Made by a program: the position numbers and the translations under genes. The notes under the pieces are model-generated. The model made no database searches, was not told the origin of the DNA, and was given only the letters and a program-made list of their open reading frames with translations. 64,000 bases of DNA. Origin: Mactromeris polynyma. Lineage: Eukaryota; Mollusca; Bivalvia; Venerida; Mactridae. The stretch spans positions 33,142,401 to 33,206,400 of the forward strand of contig JASFXZ010000004.1 of the NCBI GenBank assembly GCA_032209605.1. Direction: 5' to 3'. Shown in pieces: positions 42,101 through 45,639 of this stretch; positions within the stretch are counted from its first letter, which is position 1; each line of letters opens with the position of its first letter.

Positions 42101-43803
42101 TAAGCTCAAGAAGGTTGAGCTTCGATGCATTAAGTATCTACTAATAATTGACAAGAAGTCATTCATATATAACAAGAATGGCAGATTCTATGGCACATTA
42201 TATGGAACTGAGCAATGGAAATCTTATTATGACATAGTGTTGGTCAAATGTAGATATTGGATGCTAAGATGATTTTTGTTGAGTCAAATACAACCAGTCA
42301 CATGTAGTGAATTTACATTGTTTTTTGTTGAATAGTTGATGTTTTCAGATATATACCGTAATTCTGTTTGATTTGAAATGGTTTATGATCGGTACGTTTG
42401 TGTCACTGACCACACTGACCACCAATAAATGATCATATACACCAAATAAAATAACATATAACTATCGTGTGAAATATATATTACAGGCACCCAACAATTG
42501 ATTGAAGGTGACACAATGAAATTTTATTGGCCTTCAATTTGCACGTTCCCTGAATTGAAGGAAAATGGAAAGTATCTTGTTATTGGACAAGACGGTCATA
42601 ATGTAAAACTGGCAGACAACTCTAAAGAGTAAGTGTTGCTCATCTTCATATTAAGGAAAATGACAAATTGCACTATCATCTAGTTCAATAGAAAGTAAAA
42701 GTTTTAAGAGGATGACTTGATATTATGCTATCTTTTGAGAAAGATACATATAATTACCTTCATGTAGAATCAGTTTAAAGTGAACGGGACATGAAGGGAT
42801 TTACTACAGTATGCACAATTTGTTGACCTTATACAATCATGTATTAATGTCTTACACGAGCAACACAACTGTTTATTTGGCAAATAATTATCTATATTTC
42901 CAGCAAATTCGATGTTTAATGGTAGTCAATATGTTCGCAGCGTTTCAAGTTGCGGTTTGTCATGCTAAAAACAATAAAAAATGTCACATTAATGGGTCTC
43001 TGTTATATGTCTCCCATTCCTGCGTTGTGAAGTTGGGTTAGTAGGTGGTTGGGTTGTTTTTCAAAAATCAACACTATTAGTGTTGTAAATAATTTTATAA
43101 ACGATATCTTTCTTGATCAAAACTAGTAATGCCCCTGAAGAGCTAATAACAAATTGGAACACTCTATTTTATATTTAGGCGTTAAAAATGTTTCTTTCAG
43201 GTTTCACAACCTACCTTATTTGTTTGCCCATACCCTAGAACATTTTTACGCGTGTTAACATTTTTTCTGTTTGGTAAATTGTCTCCTTTTTTGGTAAAAT
43301 TTCTTCGTGTGAATTTATCTTTAGGTTCATATGTCTGCCCAGTTATTAAACGCTTTATGAGTATTCCAGCTTAAGAGCAATATATCCACCTTGATTAAAC
43401 ATTATCCTTTATAAAAAGGGAAAGGGGATTTGTCTTTTGACATATATTCATATAAATCTTAAATCTATGTTTATTTTGCTTCGTTTGAAAAAAAAATCCC
43501 CCAAAAACATTCCGACATATCTACCCCTTTTTGGGAGTGGGGGGGGGGGGGGCATGAAACCTGAAACAAGCATATTTTGTTTTTGGCCTAAGTGGGTACA
43601 TAGGGAGACAGCCAACATTGTTCTTTTCTTAAAATTAACCTAATACAATATTAATTGTGTTTTCATTTTATTTCAGAATGCGCTTTCCTTTATCGGGGTC
43701 AACTCTAATTATTGAGAAACGACAGGACGGGAGTTCCATTAGATTAAACAAAGTGCTGACTGCATTTGGTGACAATCTCAGGCAGAAAGGATGTCAAGTT
43801 TAA
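3023..43803 (+). CDS. Complement C3/C4-like thioester-containing protein, C-terminal half (18 exons, 5' end outside window)
   Basis: Secreted complement-type opsonin of the alpha-2-macroglobulin/C3 family; members attach to microbial surfaces through an internal thioester and mark them for uptake. Seen: 18 exons with GT-AG borders and matching phases (3023-3112, 5091-5279, 11513-11576, 12848-13013, 15123-15200, 16502-16688, 17649-17818, 20845-21000, 22676-22863, 25578-25739, 29498-29582, 30116-30196, 31033-31144, 32235-32336, 37826-37936, 40481-40570, 42487-42628, 43677-43803) giving 765 residues. Order: pre-thioester segment, thioester domain with GCAEQ at residues 53-57, CUB, MG8 with VYDYY, C345C/netrin tail ending GCQV. 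A netrin tail separates C3/C4/C5 types from alpha-2-macroglobulin and most insect TEPs. Odd: GCAEQ not GCGEQ, no catalytic His, RRKR in exon 10. The first half of the protein is not in the window. Whether it is C3- or C4-like by descent cannot be settled here. Confidence 0.93.
3113..5090 (+). other. Intron 1, no feature recognised
   Basis: AT-rich sequence without a convincing exon. The 85-codon open frame at 4500-4757 shows no family resemblance. Confidence 0.55.
5091..5279 (+). CDS. C3-like gene exon 2: thioester motif GCAEQ
   Basis: Start of the thioester domain. After HVMASVVSSVLKGMESLF comes RKPTGCAEQT, then TVPNVFALLYLKSTKQM, the first helices of the domain. The thioester would form between Cys (codon 5162-5164) and Gln (codon 5171-5173). 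The middle residue is Ala (codon 5165-5167) where C3, C4 and most TEPs have Gly. Acceptor tgtgttttag and donor gtaagt are strong. An open frame starting at 5012 runs through the intron into this exon, but that upstream part is not coding. Confidence 0.93.
5700..6400. repeat. Dispersed degenerate repeat ('aaacttggtcagaatgtttg' family)
   Basis: Loose tandem units of about 120 bp with 'catgaaacttggtcagaatg' and 'taggtca' at 5749, 5888, 6028 and nearby. A second member with the same order of words lies at 46450-46790 (tgatccgaatgtttg, caatgtactaaggtgagcga). Confidence 0.7.
6538..6708. mobile_element. MITE-like element with 23-bp inverted termini
   Basis: The left end 6538-6560 (ctgccaccagttaactactt...) is the reverse complement of the right end 6686-6708. 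The interior holds further short inverted repeats (atctagttaacc) and no coding sequence. A diverged relative is at 50618-50805. Confidence 0.75.
6780..7150. repeat. Dispersed repeat ('atatagggaa...ttgaaaatcttc' family)
   Basis: Two units of about 165 bp: tatatagggaatatttt with cttctt, a 'tgc.acg.aacattgtcta' stretch, 'ctggtcttctaataa' and 'acctgaggtc'. The same family forms a longer array at 45640-46450, and one unit is at 11290-11400. Confidence 0.7.
7151..7962 (+). other. Intron sequence, nothing recognised
   Basis: Open frames on both strands (for example 7261-7614 minus, 117 codons) show no family resemblance and no start context. The sequence leads into the F-box pseudogene. Confidence 0.4.
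7963..8402 (+). pseudogene. F-box / leucine-rich-repeat protein pseudogene inside intron 2
   Basis: F-box proteins bind Skp1 and present substrates to SCF ubiquitin ligases. From the ATG at 7963 the frame reads MTDLPNDVLVLIFGFIRLQE then LLTVVNRVCKRFYNLIRDSS, NVWNTI: a full F-box (LP..VL..IF.F....L......VC..F..L......W). A TAA at 8101 interrupts it. The same frame continues as DYPIQVTKHDLKVIISHSTK and IEDLILP to a TGA at about 8256. A shifted frame carries on with DEDFVVLKGCRKLEQFYLSF then TNISPSTLECICQDK, a leucine-rich-repeat rhythm. One in-frame stop and one frameshift mark it as dead. It is nested on the same strand within the second intron of the C3-like gene. Confidence 0.8.
8519..8761 (+). 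other. Open frame downstream of the F-box pseudogene, possibly its 3' part
   Basis: An 80-codon acidic frame (NDTETDANGDIVNSVNDEE...). It resembles no family I know. Its position suggests it may be the tail of the decayed F-box gene, but the sequence does not show this. Confidence 0.25.
8762..10100 (+). other. Intron 2 continuation, no feature recognised
   Basis: AT-rich sequence with poly-T and poly-A stretches. Near 9900-10080 there are words of dispersed repeats (catgccaaatttcatgaaaa, agagcgacgaattggccccg), but no clear boundaries. Confidence 0.45.
10105..10830. repeat. Dispersed 'ggtcaaggtcac' repeat, tandem units of about 120 bp
   Basis: Starts with aaccaggttttcaacg and a G-rich leader. 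It then repeats a block of 'gttgatcatattga.atcaaacttggtgtatagtaagaaca' (word pieces) plus 'ccaaggtcaaggtcac' about five times. It is typical of an abundant repeat I associate with molluscan genomes; the mechanism of spread is unclear. Confidence 0.75.
11204..11278. repeat. 75-bp palindromic element with 15-bp inverted ends
   Basis: Arms aaccaggttttcaac (11204-11218) and gttgaaaacctggtt (11264-11278) flank a G-rich middle. The left arm equals the start of the dispersed repeat at 10105, so this looks like a deleted copy that shows what its ends are. Confidence 0.75.
11513..11576 (+). CDS. C3-like gene exon 3: thioester domain
   Basis: A 64-bp exon reading GIDREKSKYRDRATSSYANN then VW. It fills the gap between the thioester helix of exon 2 and WLTAYVLKVF of exon 4. 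Acceptor ttttgttttcag and donor gtaaga. Both split codons resolve: G from exon 2 plus GA gives Gly, and TG plus G of exon 4 gives Trp. It shares too little sequence with relatives to identify on its own; phase and position carry the call. Confidence 0.78.
12115..12600. repeat. Dispersed repeat with 'ggtcaaggtcacactt' units
   Basis: Starts at gtcgagccagcttgcggtga and contains two to three degenerate units with aggtcaaggtcacact and 'ggaccattactc'. The apparent open frame at 12003-12275 is part of this repeat. Confidence 0.65.
12741..12805 (-). mobile_element. tRNA-derived SINE head (reverse)
   Basis: On the minus strand it has an A-box-like 'cagtccgtagagcgctgg' and a B box 'gggttcgattcc'. The anticodon side (ttgtctgagccagg) does not fold as a normal tRNA. 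It sits about 40 bp before exon 4. Confidence 0.7.
12848..13013 (+). CDS. C3-like gene exon 4: thioester domain, position of the catalytic histidine
   Basis: Reads LTAYVLKVFCHAKRVVDDVL, then WLLTHQRSNGMFQEPDYEYM and YNLK. LTAYVLKVF and the WL...Q...G.FQE stretch are conserved thioester-domain blocks. In C3 the ninth residue counting from the F of FQE is the catalytic His; here it is Met (codon 12999-13001). Donor gtatgt; the acceptor (cgtttaaag) is weak but fits the phase. A tRNA-derived SINE in reverse orientation ends only about 40 bp upstream. Confidence 0.88.
13260..13349 (+). mobile_element. SINE, left part cut by the Tc1-like element
   Basis: B-box region (gggttcgtatcc), then 'agcgccattgactgg' and a 'gtgttcctcaagaacatgg' tail. 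The same words follow the tRNA-like head at 14943-15060. The rest of this copy continues after the transposon at 14834. Confidence 0.7.
13350..14831 (+). mobile_element. Tc1/mariner-type transposon, complete ends, dead transposase
   Basis: Terminal inverted repeats begin TACTGAGCAAATGTAGAAAC at 13350 and end with the reverse complement at 14831; identity extends about 26 bp. The element is flanked by TA on both sides, the target site of this superfamily. It is about 1.48 kb, with one transposase frame (13690-14621) broken by frameshifts. It is inserted inside a SINE in the intron between exons 4 and 5. Confidence 0.92.
13690..14621 (+). pseudogene. Tc1-like DDE transposase, frameshifted
   Basis: Cuts and pastes its own element through the terminal repeats. 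The N-terminal helix-turn-helix part reads MTASAIARRFGCCQKTIHRL, followed by PGHPRVTTARTDRY (paired-like DNA-binding region). The catalytic triad is visible in three frames: FIDESRF near 14083, LQQDNARPPAH near 14350, and DLNPIEHIWDEL near 14443, giving the acidic residues D, D and E. The frame shifts after RIYRRKNERL (about 14155) and again after QDNARPPAH (about 14375). There is a stop in PDLNP's upstream stretch and another in TQA-stop-QQVW. No functional protein is expected. Confidence 0.9.
14834..15065 (+). mobile_element. SINE: spacer plus tRNA-like head (second half of the interrupted copy)
   Basis: Spacer cagctggtgttaagttctgt...cttcgtccaaagtgtagtta, then a tRNA-like unit with A box (tggtgtagtggtaagc) at 14946 and B box (ggtttcgaatcc) at 14988, then 'agcgccattgaccg' and a 'gtgtttctcataaacatg' tail. 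The same order in reverse is at 51115-51410. Confidence 0.75.
15123..15200 (+). CDS. C3-like gene exon 5: thioester domain helix
   Basis: A 78-bp, phase 0-0 exon reading APEKQYNWGLTTYVLITLLE then CDRYQD. It matches the helix 'LTAFVLISL.EA.' that follows the FQE block in C3. Acceptor ttgatttcag, donor gtaagt. It lies just after a SINE copy, so the acceptor tract may partly come from unique intron sequence squeezed between the SINE and the exon. Confidence 0.87.
15201..16501 (+). other. Intron 5, no feature recognised
   Basis: AT-rich sequence. Open frames at 15604-15870 (minus) and 16040-16261 (plus) look incidental. Confidence 0.5.
16502..16688 (+). CDS. C3-like gene exon 6: thioester domain
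   Basis: Reads EISSPVTEAANYIRQIDLKW then YKTSPHGLAMITYALALATP and continues to KSDDT. This is the region where C3 has a helix 'A..FL...Y.......AI..YALA', so YALALA is the diagnostic part. Acceptor gttttcacag, donor gtagaa with one base left over that joins GA of exon 7 as Gly. An open frame begins upstream at 16418 but only the part after the acceptor aligns. Confidence 0.88.
16799..17340 (+). repeat. Duplicated intron block, copy 1
   Basis: Shares nearly all sequence with 18779-19325, from 'tagaatgtaagtaacacaat' to the 'tataaaaatgcggataa' stretch, with small gaps and substitutions. The copies sit on either side of exon 7, which is not duplicated. Confidence 0.85.
17649..17818 (+). CDS. C3-like gene exon 7: end helices of the thioester domain
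   Basis: Reads TIHWESSGTGATSGNIETTA, YALLAMLQFDDLETSAGIVR, WLSMQQETSGTLGSTQ. IETTAYALLAML, IVRWL and the closing GSTQ are family hallmarks (usually E.T.YALL.L, VVRWL and GGYGSTQ). The glycine-rich stretch before GSTQ is shortened to TSGTLGSTQ. Donor gtaatt, phase 0. The acceptor is tacattgaag, with a poor pyrimidine tract. Confidence 0.9.
17960..18240 (+). repeat. Dispersed repeat ending 'gtagttacgtattctctctc' (3' half)
   Basis: Matches 36780-37005 closely: ttcactgtccac, gttattccttgtgg, gtgccttatgttttgt, cggaggtctgc, then the shared end at 18197-18220. A more distant relative is at 46870-47125. The family is unclassified. Confidence 0.75.
18779..19325 (+). repeat. Duplicated intron block, copy 2
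   Basis: Second copy of 16799-17340, diverged by scattered substitutions and short insertions or deletions, so it is older than the large duplication at 28079/55554. Confidence 0.85.
19565..20030 (+). repeat. Dispersed repeat ('cccaagaagcaccaaacggg' family)
   Basis: Two stretches match 44815-45070: acccaaga(a/g)gcaccaaacgg, and the 'ataagac.ggtccatgatta' to 'catttttcaacatgttgca' block. Spacing differs between the copies. Confidence 0.65.
20257..20470 (+). mobile_element. tRNA-derived SINE
   Basis: Head with A-box-like 'gtggtcctgtggtaacgc' and a weak B box 'ggtttcatcac'. An unstructured body follows (cgggagagactttgaaaaac...ctgtgagacgatgc). The internal promoter is degenerate. Confidence 0.6.
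20845..21000 (+). CDS. C3-like gene exon 8: thioester-to-CUB junction
   Basis: Phase 0-0 exon reading ATAIALQGLSKYAIRTSTPV, TDIMLNLTADNWVQQQYRLS, NNNSNLQTIVHN. ATAIALQGLSKYA matches the 'AT..ALQAL..YA' start that follows GSTQ in all C3/A2M relatives; the rest is the second CUB segment. NLT and NNS could carry N-linked sugars. Acceptor gtatttcag, donor gtaaga. Confidence 0.9.
21480..22060. repeat. Dispersed repeat, about four tandem units of 125 bp
   Basis: Units contain 'ttgtacatgaaacgtttcc', 'ccaataac', 'gacctaccctcct', 'tccacacattgatcgcggg' and 'ggtcaaaggtcaaggtcac'. The same family is at 39020-39330. Overlapping open frames on both strands are shadows of the repeat. Confidence 0.8.
22676..22863 (+). 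CDS. C3-like gene exon 9: CUB domain second half
   Basis: Reads LPVYKGSELTLSATIKGGTG, RMKIELVYYRPAQPHEVCAF, then NVSTVHTSEVAIEGIDYNML KK. The pattern 'G.G.....L.Y......CAFN' is typical of the CUB part that packs beside the thioester domain. One cysteine and one NVS sugar site are visible. It leaves with two bases (AG) that join A of exon 10 as Arg. Acceptor ggattgtag, donor gtaggt. Confidence 0.88.
23036..23120. repeat. Inverted repeat around 'cctcaataataagacc'
   Basis: Left arm 23036-23058 (aagacctcaataataagacc) pairs with the right arm 23098-23120, about 17 bp perfectly. Diverged wording of the same element (acctcaataataacacc ... acctcaatattaagacc) is at 51000-51105, so it is probably a MITE-type family. 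Confidence 0.65.
23121..25577 (+). other. Intron 9, nothing recognised apart from short simple repeats
   Basis: AT-rich; contains a short agac microsatellite at about 23465. The ends of a region (23655 to 25430) carry matching words (gggtgtataa / ttatacaccc, and 'cgtcatcgaagggc' against 'gcgccccctaccggacgtgacg'), which may be an old element about 1.75 kb long. Confidence 0.35.
25578..25739 (+). CDS. C3-like gene exon 10: linker with RRKR processing site and first MG8 strand
   Basis: Reads QCDVCGKCAIDPSPGNEDYS, then TTRSPVIVQSK IGRRKRSTTSKKKC and VRFSV. It is placed by phase (one base in, two out) and by the last strand, KKKCVRFSV joined to SSRNHSHGMSIVKF of exon 11, which aligns with the first MG8 strands of C3/C4. 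RRKR (codons 25687-25698) fits a furin-type site and lies where vertebrate C4 is cut between alpha and gamma chains. The CDVCGKC cluster at the start is unusual. Acceptor gttcaag is short; donor gtatgg. Confidence 0.8.
25868..26095 (+). mobile_element. tRNA-derived SINE with body
   Basis: A box 'tggccacgtggttaaagc', B box 'aggtcgaataccgg'. A body of about 150 bp follows, with cagctagttaaataatggtt and 'ggatgactctataacac'. It starts about 130 bp after exon 10. Confidence 0.7.
26165..27240 (+). mobile_element. Non-LTR retrotransposon fragment (end of reverse transcriptase ORF), broken
   Basis: Reverse-transcribes its own RNA in intact copies. Recognisable in shifting frames: KKTQVVVFRNGGYL (about 26205), LFDTMLLPILTYGSEIWGLE (about 26420), then LLRMNHKTYPKHCYHMLSKL (26631 on), and a zinc-binding-like LCQLCNSETIEDEFHVVMNC (about 27010-27070). 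PILTYG.E.WG and the C..C....E...H...C tail are common to the 3' ends of many invertebrate non-LTR elements. Several frameshifts and stops are present. The clade is not determined. Confidence 0.8.
27290..28165 (+). mobile_element. Second non-LTR retrotransposon 3' fragment with AATAAA tail
   Basis: Repeats the same protein region as the previous entry in diverged form: LPDDRYVKLCYNMLKLYDNN (about 27330), then FCVYCKTFLENEYHFVIHCP (about 27735) with the C..C...E...H...C pattern. The 3' end is 'caggaggcctaagtacaaat' then aataaactttgaaac near 28140. The large duplication starts inside this 3' end. Confidence 0.8.
28199..29190. repeat. 28-bp minisatellite, about 35 copies
   Basis: Unit: 'tttgtgttttacttata' plus 'ttgtatgtaca', with variants gcatt, gcgtt, attct and aattg. 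It is bounded on both sides by AATAAA-containing retrotransposon-like 3' ends (28140 and 29250). The plus strand is free of stops in all three frames, giving spurious frames of 313-349 codons. Confidence 0.97.
29498..29582 (+). CDS. C3-like gene exon 11: MG8 strand
   Basis: Reads SRNHSHGMSIVKFGLQTGVT then VVKEDLDE. The block 'GMS...V.L.TG......D...' is a signature of the C-terminal macroglobulin (receptor-binding, MG8) domain. Enters with one base, leaves at phase 0. Acceptor gattaattttacag, donor gtactg. This exon and its flanks recur unchanged at 56973-57057. Confidence 0.92.
30116..30196 (+). CDS. C3-like gene exon 12: MG8 strands
   Basis: Phase 0-0 exon reading LMERNKNIFLYETPDSQEGY then VVFYLYT. 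Equivalent to the 'V..YE........L.IYLD' strands of MG8. Acceptor gtctttccag, donor gtaaga. Recurs at 57591-57671. Confidence 0.9.
30443..30640. repeat. 32-bp minisatellite, 6.2 identical copies
   Basis: Unit: 'gcaccttatagcgttatg' plus 'ttgggcttaggtgg'. No substitutions seen between units, which suggests recent expansion. Confidence 0.97.
30641..30780 (-). mobile_element. tRNA-derived SINE (reverse)
   Basis: On the minus strand: A box 'taatggtcaagtggtttt', B box 'gggttcaaatccaa'. The anticodon region is enlarged. It directly follows the 32-bp minisatellite. Confidence 0.7.
31033..31144 (+). CDS. C3-like gene exon 13: MG8 end, VYDYY signature
   Basis: Reads LNSTTNDFVFRVEDTYNKTL, STLRQPAIVEVYDYYND. 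'QPA.V.VYDYY' is the most conserved stretch of the MG8 domain. I chose the acceptor cgttttcag at 31032 over the longer open frame starting at 30970, because phase 0 joining to YLYT of exon 12 then aligns without an insertion. NST and NKT are possible sugar sites. Donor gtatgt. Recurs at 58508-58619. Confidence 0.88.
31403..31662. repeat. 37-bp minisatellite, seven identical copies
   Basis: Unit: 'tactggattatttacggt' plus 'gtatacattgttgtatacg'. Each unit contains two GTATAC palindromes six bases apart. No differences between units are seen. The plus strand is stop-free in all frames, giving false frames of about 100 codons. Confidence 0.97.
31663..32010 (+). repeat. Dispersed repeat, 5' half (relative of 36420-36800)
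   Basis: Shares 'taatgattag', 'atatgttgaaaatcaatgacc', 'agttagctgttaaatcgatt', 'ctgacagttcca' and 'ggcctattatg' in the same order with 36480-36740. It directly adjoins the 37-bp minisatellite. Confidence 0.75.
32235..32336 (+). CDS. C3-like gene exon 14: cysteine-rich link to the netrin domain
   Basis: Reads ANCKTLYGIDGTDGSVETSF then YHKCDTDKCICLR. Aligns with the short cysteine-rich link 'C..FY.........LC....C.C' that joins MG8 to the netrin domain in C3, C4 and C5. Acceptor ttcattacag, donor gtaagt. The 39-bp minisatellite begins directly after the donor. Recurs at 59710-59811. Confidence 0.9.
32340..35765. repeat. 39-bp minisatellite (about 3.4 kb) with higher-order structure, ending in 37-bp units
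   Basis: Unit: 'tgtatgcttc.gtaaatcata' plus 'cgcacattctttatcatg'. Main variants: cttcagtaaatcatacac ending cttagtc, cttctgtaaatcatacgc, and ctttggtaaatcatacgc with cagtcttta. Longer blocks recur, marked by 'cacaatctttatcatttg' at about 33247, 33719 and 34349. From about 35040 the array changes to a uniform 37-bp unit (ctttggtatatcatacac with attctgtcat). It fills most of the intron after exon 14. Thirteen-residue repeat frames on both strands are by-products. Confidence 0.97.
36078..36154. promoter_or_regulatory. Cluster of three TGACGTCA (CRE-type) sites
   Basis: Exact palindromes at 36078-36085, 36097-36104 and 36147-36154, the consensus for CREB/ATF proteins. They lie in the intron after exon 14. 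Function is not shown; the cluster is present again in copy B. Confidence 0.4.
36420..37005 (+). repeat. Dispersed repeat, fullest copy, ending 'gtagttacgtattctctctc'
   Basis: Contains both halves seen separately at 31663-32010 and 17960-18240. Its 3' end at about 37003 abuts a short run of the 39-bp minisatellite, just as its relative at 31663 abuts the 37-bp one. Confidence 0.75.
37006..37300. repeat. Outlying diverged block of the 39-bp minisatellite
   Basis: About seven units (aaatcatacgcacattcttt with gtatgcttcggt) separated from the main array by about 1.2 kb. Units differ more from each other than in the main array. Confidence 0.9.
37826..37936 (+). CDS. C3-like gene exon 15: start of the C345C/netrin domain
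   Basis: Reads ICAKDVYNEIQTMLRRKVRV then VPKLLKYSCDSTRADY. It matches the entry to the netrin domain, where C3/C4 have a basic helix followed by 'AC....VDY'. The donor is gtaatg at 37937; an earlier GT after LRRK (gtgaga) would remove the Cys and break phase. Acceptor ttcaattgcag. This exon lies beyond the end of the duplicated copy in the window. Confidence 0.83.
39020..39330. repeat. Dispersed repeat ('tccacacattgatcgcggg' family)
   Basis: Two to three units with 'acttatacatgaaacgtttc', 'cacacattgatcgcgggtag' and 'ggatcaaaggtca'. Same family as 21480-22060. Confidence 0.8.
39440..40120. repeat. Dispersed repeat, four to five tandem units of about 150-165 bp
   Basis: Units contain 'agatttgcatcaaacttgct', 'ctg.agcatcctggcatgac', 'cctttctcaagattgtt' and 'aacaatatggccgccagagc'. 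The minus-strand frame at 39539-39781 is a shadow. Confidence 0.8.
40481..40570 (+). CDS. C3-like gene exon 16: netrin domain strand
   Basis: Reads TVVKIKKIIPNNGSRERMAE then GEIVNHYKN. Equivalent to 'Y.V.V.........Y...I...IK.G' of the netrin domain. The open frame continues past the donor (gtgaaa) to 40612, but splicing at 40570 gives exactly the phase needed by exon 17 (G plus GC makes Gly). Acceptor ttactttcag. Confidence 0.85.
40798..41995. repeat. 30-bp minisatellite passing into a 29-bp variant
   Basis: About 27 units of 'tcatgggtatattcattaat' plus 'tgtattgaag' (or ttttttgtat), then from 41600 about 12 units of 'tcatgggtatatccataatg' plus 'gtattcaag'. It lies between exons 16 and 17. 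Open frames with a 10-residue period appear on both strands and are not genes. Confidence 0.96.
41996..42486 (+). other. Intron 16 remainder, nothing recognised
   Basis: AT-rich; a short inverted repeat (agctcaagaaggttgagct) near 42100 is the only structure seen. Confidence 0.5.
42487..42628 (+). CDS. C3-like gene exon 17: netrin domain core
   Basis: Reads TQQLIEGDTMKFYWPSICTF, PELKENGKYLVIGQDGHNVK, LADNSK. 'C...L.L..G..YL..G' is the core of the C345C netrin fold. Acceptor atattacag, donor gtaagt, with two bases left over that join A of the last exon as Glu. Confidence 0.88.
42629..43676 (+). other. Intron 17, with a G homopolymer
   Basis: Contains a run of about 13 G near 43540, a likely length-variable site. 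Otherwise AT-rich with no exon-like sequence. Confidence 0.5.
43677..43803 (+). CDS. C3-like gene exon 18: C-terminus and stop
   Basis: Reads MRFPLSGSTLIIEKRQDGSS, IRLNKVLTAFGDNLRQKGCQ, V, stop (TAA 43801-43803). The final cysteine pattern (F....GCQV) matches the tail of complement netrin domains, and GCQV is the same ending I know from vertebrate C4. Acceptor ttttatttcag. No further exon is needed. Confidence 0.88.
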
Positions 43804-44660
43804 CACTTACGTCATGTATGTTTTGATAACTATTCTAACACTGTTATTTGTGGATGGAAATGTCTACATTTGTTTAACATGTGCAAACTGAAGAAAACAC
43901 ATCAATATATGCATTACTGTAATCATTGTAAAATGAGTTGTGAATATTGACAATGTAAATATGTGCGAATATATGCAACTTTACACATGTGTTATGATAC
44001 ATGAATCTCAATTAGGGGTGTCGAAGCATACCACAATATATCACAATACCACCATATATTGTTCAAAAACCTTAGTTACCAAAGATAATCACTTTAGATA
44101 TTGTTATGGCCATCAATGGGTTGAGAGGTGAGTGTTGAGAGTTTATGTCAAACAAAATGAACAACCAACCAAATAGATGTTCTAAATAGGTTTTGATTAA
44201 TGCCTGTATTTGTCATGTATGAACATAAGTAACAATGTACGAACATATAAACTAAAAACAACAAATTATAGACTTAAGCGTTATAACATTTAGTGTATAC
44301 AATATATGACATAGCGTCGAGGGACGCCATTAAAGCTTTGTCAGAAGTCAGTGATTCGATCCGTCATCGAGGATTTTACATAGTGACAACAATGGCAGAG
44401 TATTCGGCTAAGAAACAGGATAACGCATATCAAGATACACAGATTACGCATCTACAACTGTATTTCAGGCTTCAATATTTTATTGGCATCGGACTTTTCT
44501 ACCTTCTTAACGTGCTCACAGCCTTATTTTCTATGACAGTAGTAAACTTGCGTTATCCTTACTAACACGTGTTAAAGTAATATCATGTTCATTTGTTTAT
44601 AAATATATTTTCTATAGTTAAAACATCAATAAACATGCATTAACTGAGAATGAACTCATA
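43804..44660 (+). other. Probable 3' untranslated region of the C3-like gene
   Basis: The first canonical AATAAA after the stop that I noticed is at 44629-44634, followed by T/GT-rich sequence near 44690. A small open frame at 44293-44565 (90 codons, one hydrophobic stretch) lies inside and looks incidental. The end point is a guess from the signal alone. Confidence 0.35.
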
Positions 44661-44814
44661 ATGTATTGATACGTATTTATTGAAGAAAGATGTTTGTACA
44701 TTACAAAATTAAAAAAAACTTCCTGTCTTTTCGGCGTAGCTGTATAACATTGATTTTGACCTACATTGTTGACTAACCAAATTTTGTCCTCGAATAGGGC
44801 TTTTTAATATCTGA

Positions 44815-45070
44815 CAAATCATATTTTCACCCAAGAGGCACCAAACGGGGTTTTCGTTCACCCAAGAGGCACCAAACGGTGTTTTCGTAACATGTGCGTT
44901 CGTAAGCAGTTCAAATTTTGTCGGAATGAGTTAATAGGTTTAAGCATATATGCATATACAAAATGACCATGATAAGACAGGTCCATGATTATAGTTTGTA
45001 TAGATCCGAGTTAGGTTTTTGTAAGGATTTATTTTTCAACATGTTGCAAAAAACATTATTACATTATTAT
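44815..45070 (+). repeat. Dispersed repeat (pair of 19565-20030)
   Basis: The 'cacccaagaggcaccaaacg' word occurs twice in tandem here, followed by the block ending 'tttttcaacatgttgca'. Confidence 0.65.
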
Positions 45071-45639
45071 ATGGCATACATCATTCTATATACGCCTATT
45101 ATCTTTTTTAAAGATATTTCTTGTTAATAATCAGGCTATTTTACAAGTCTTGTCTGTTAGTTATACGGTAAAAATGGTTATTTTCAATCGTTTATACACT
45201 GCAACGGTTCTTATTAGAGATGTTTTAGCCATTGTAACAACAATACTGGATGAAACCTGAATTCAAACATTTTATGTTCAGATAAGCCAGATATCTTTAA
45301 CAGGCAAACTAGGTGTTGCAATCTGCCCATTGATTGGCTAGGGGTGCATATCGAGTTGTCTGTCAAAAAATAGAAAACATGTGTTGTGTGAGAATTACAA
45401 AGCAGAAGATGCTTATGGAAGTACAGGAATAAGCGCCCAATGTTTAGGTAGATTGCGTATGGTACAGTTTGATTGCGTATTGCAATATACAGATATTCTG
45501 GTATATCGTGACACACCTAATTTGAATAAATTAAGTAGTTAACATTTGTAACAATTTCATATTTAGTAATATTGTATAATTTAGTTACTTGCTTTGCTAC
45601 ATATTTCCTATATCAAGCTTCTTGTATCACATGATATAG

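Noticed and set aside
44293..44565. 90-codon frame as a small membrane protein
   Set aside because: Lies in the probable 3' untranslated region, with no family resemblance and no supporting start context.
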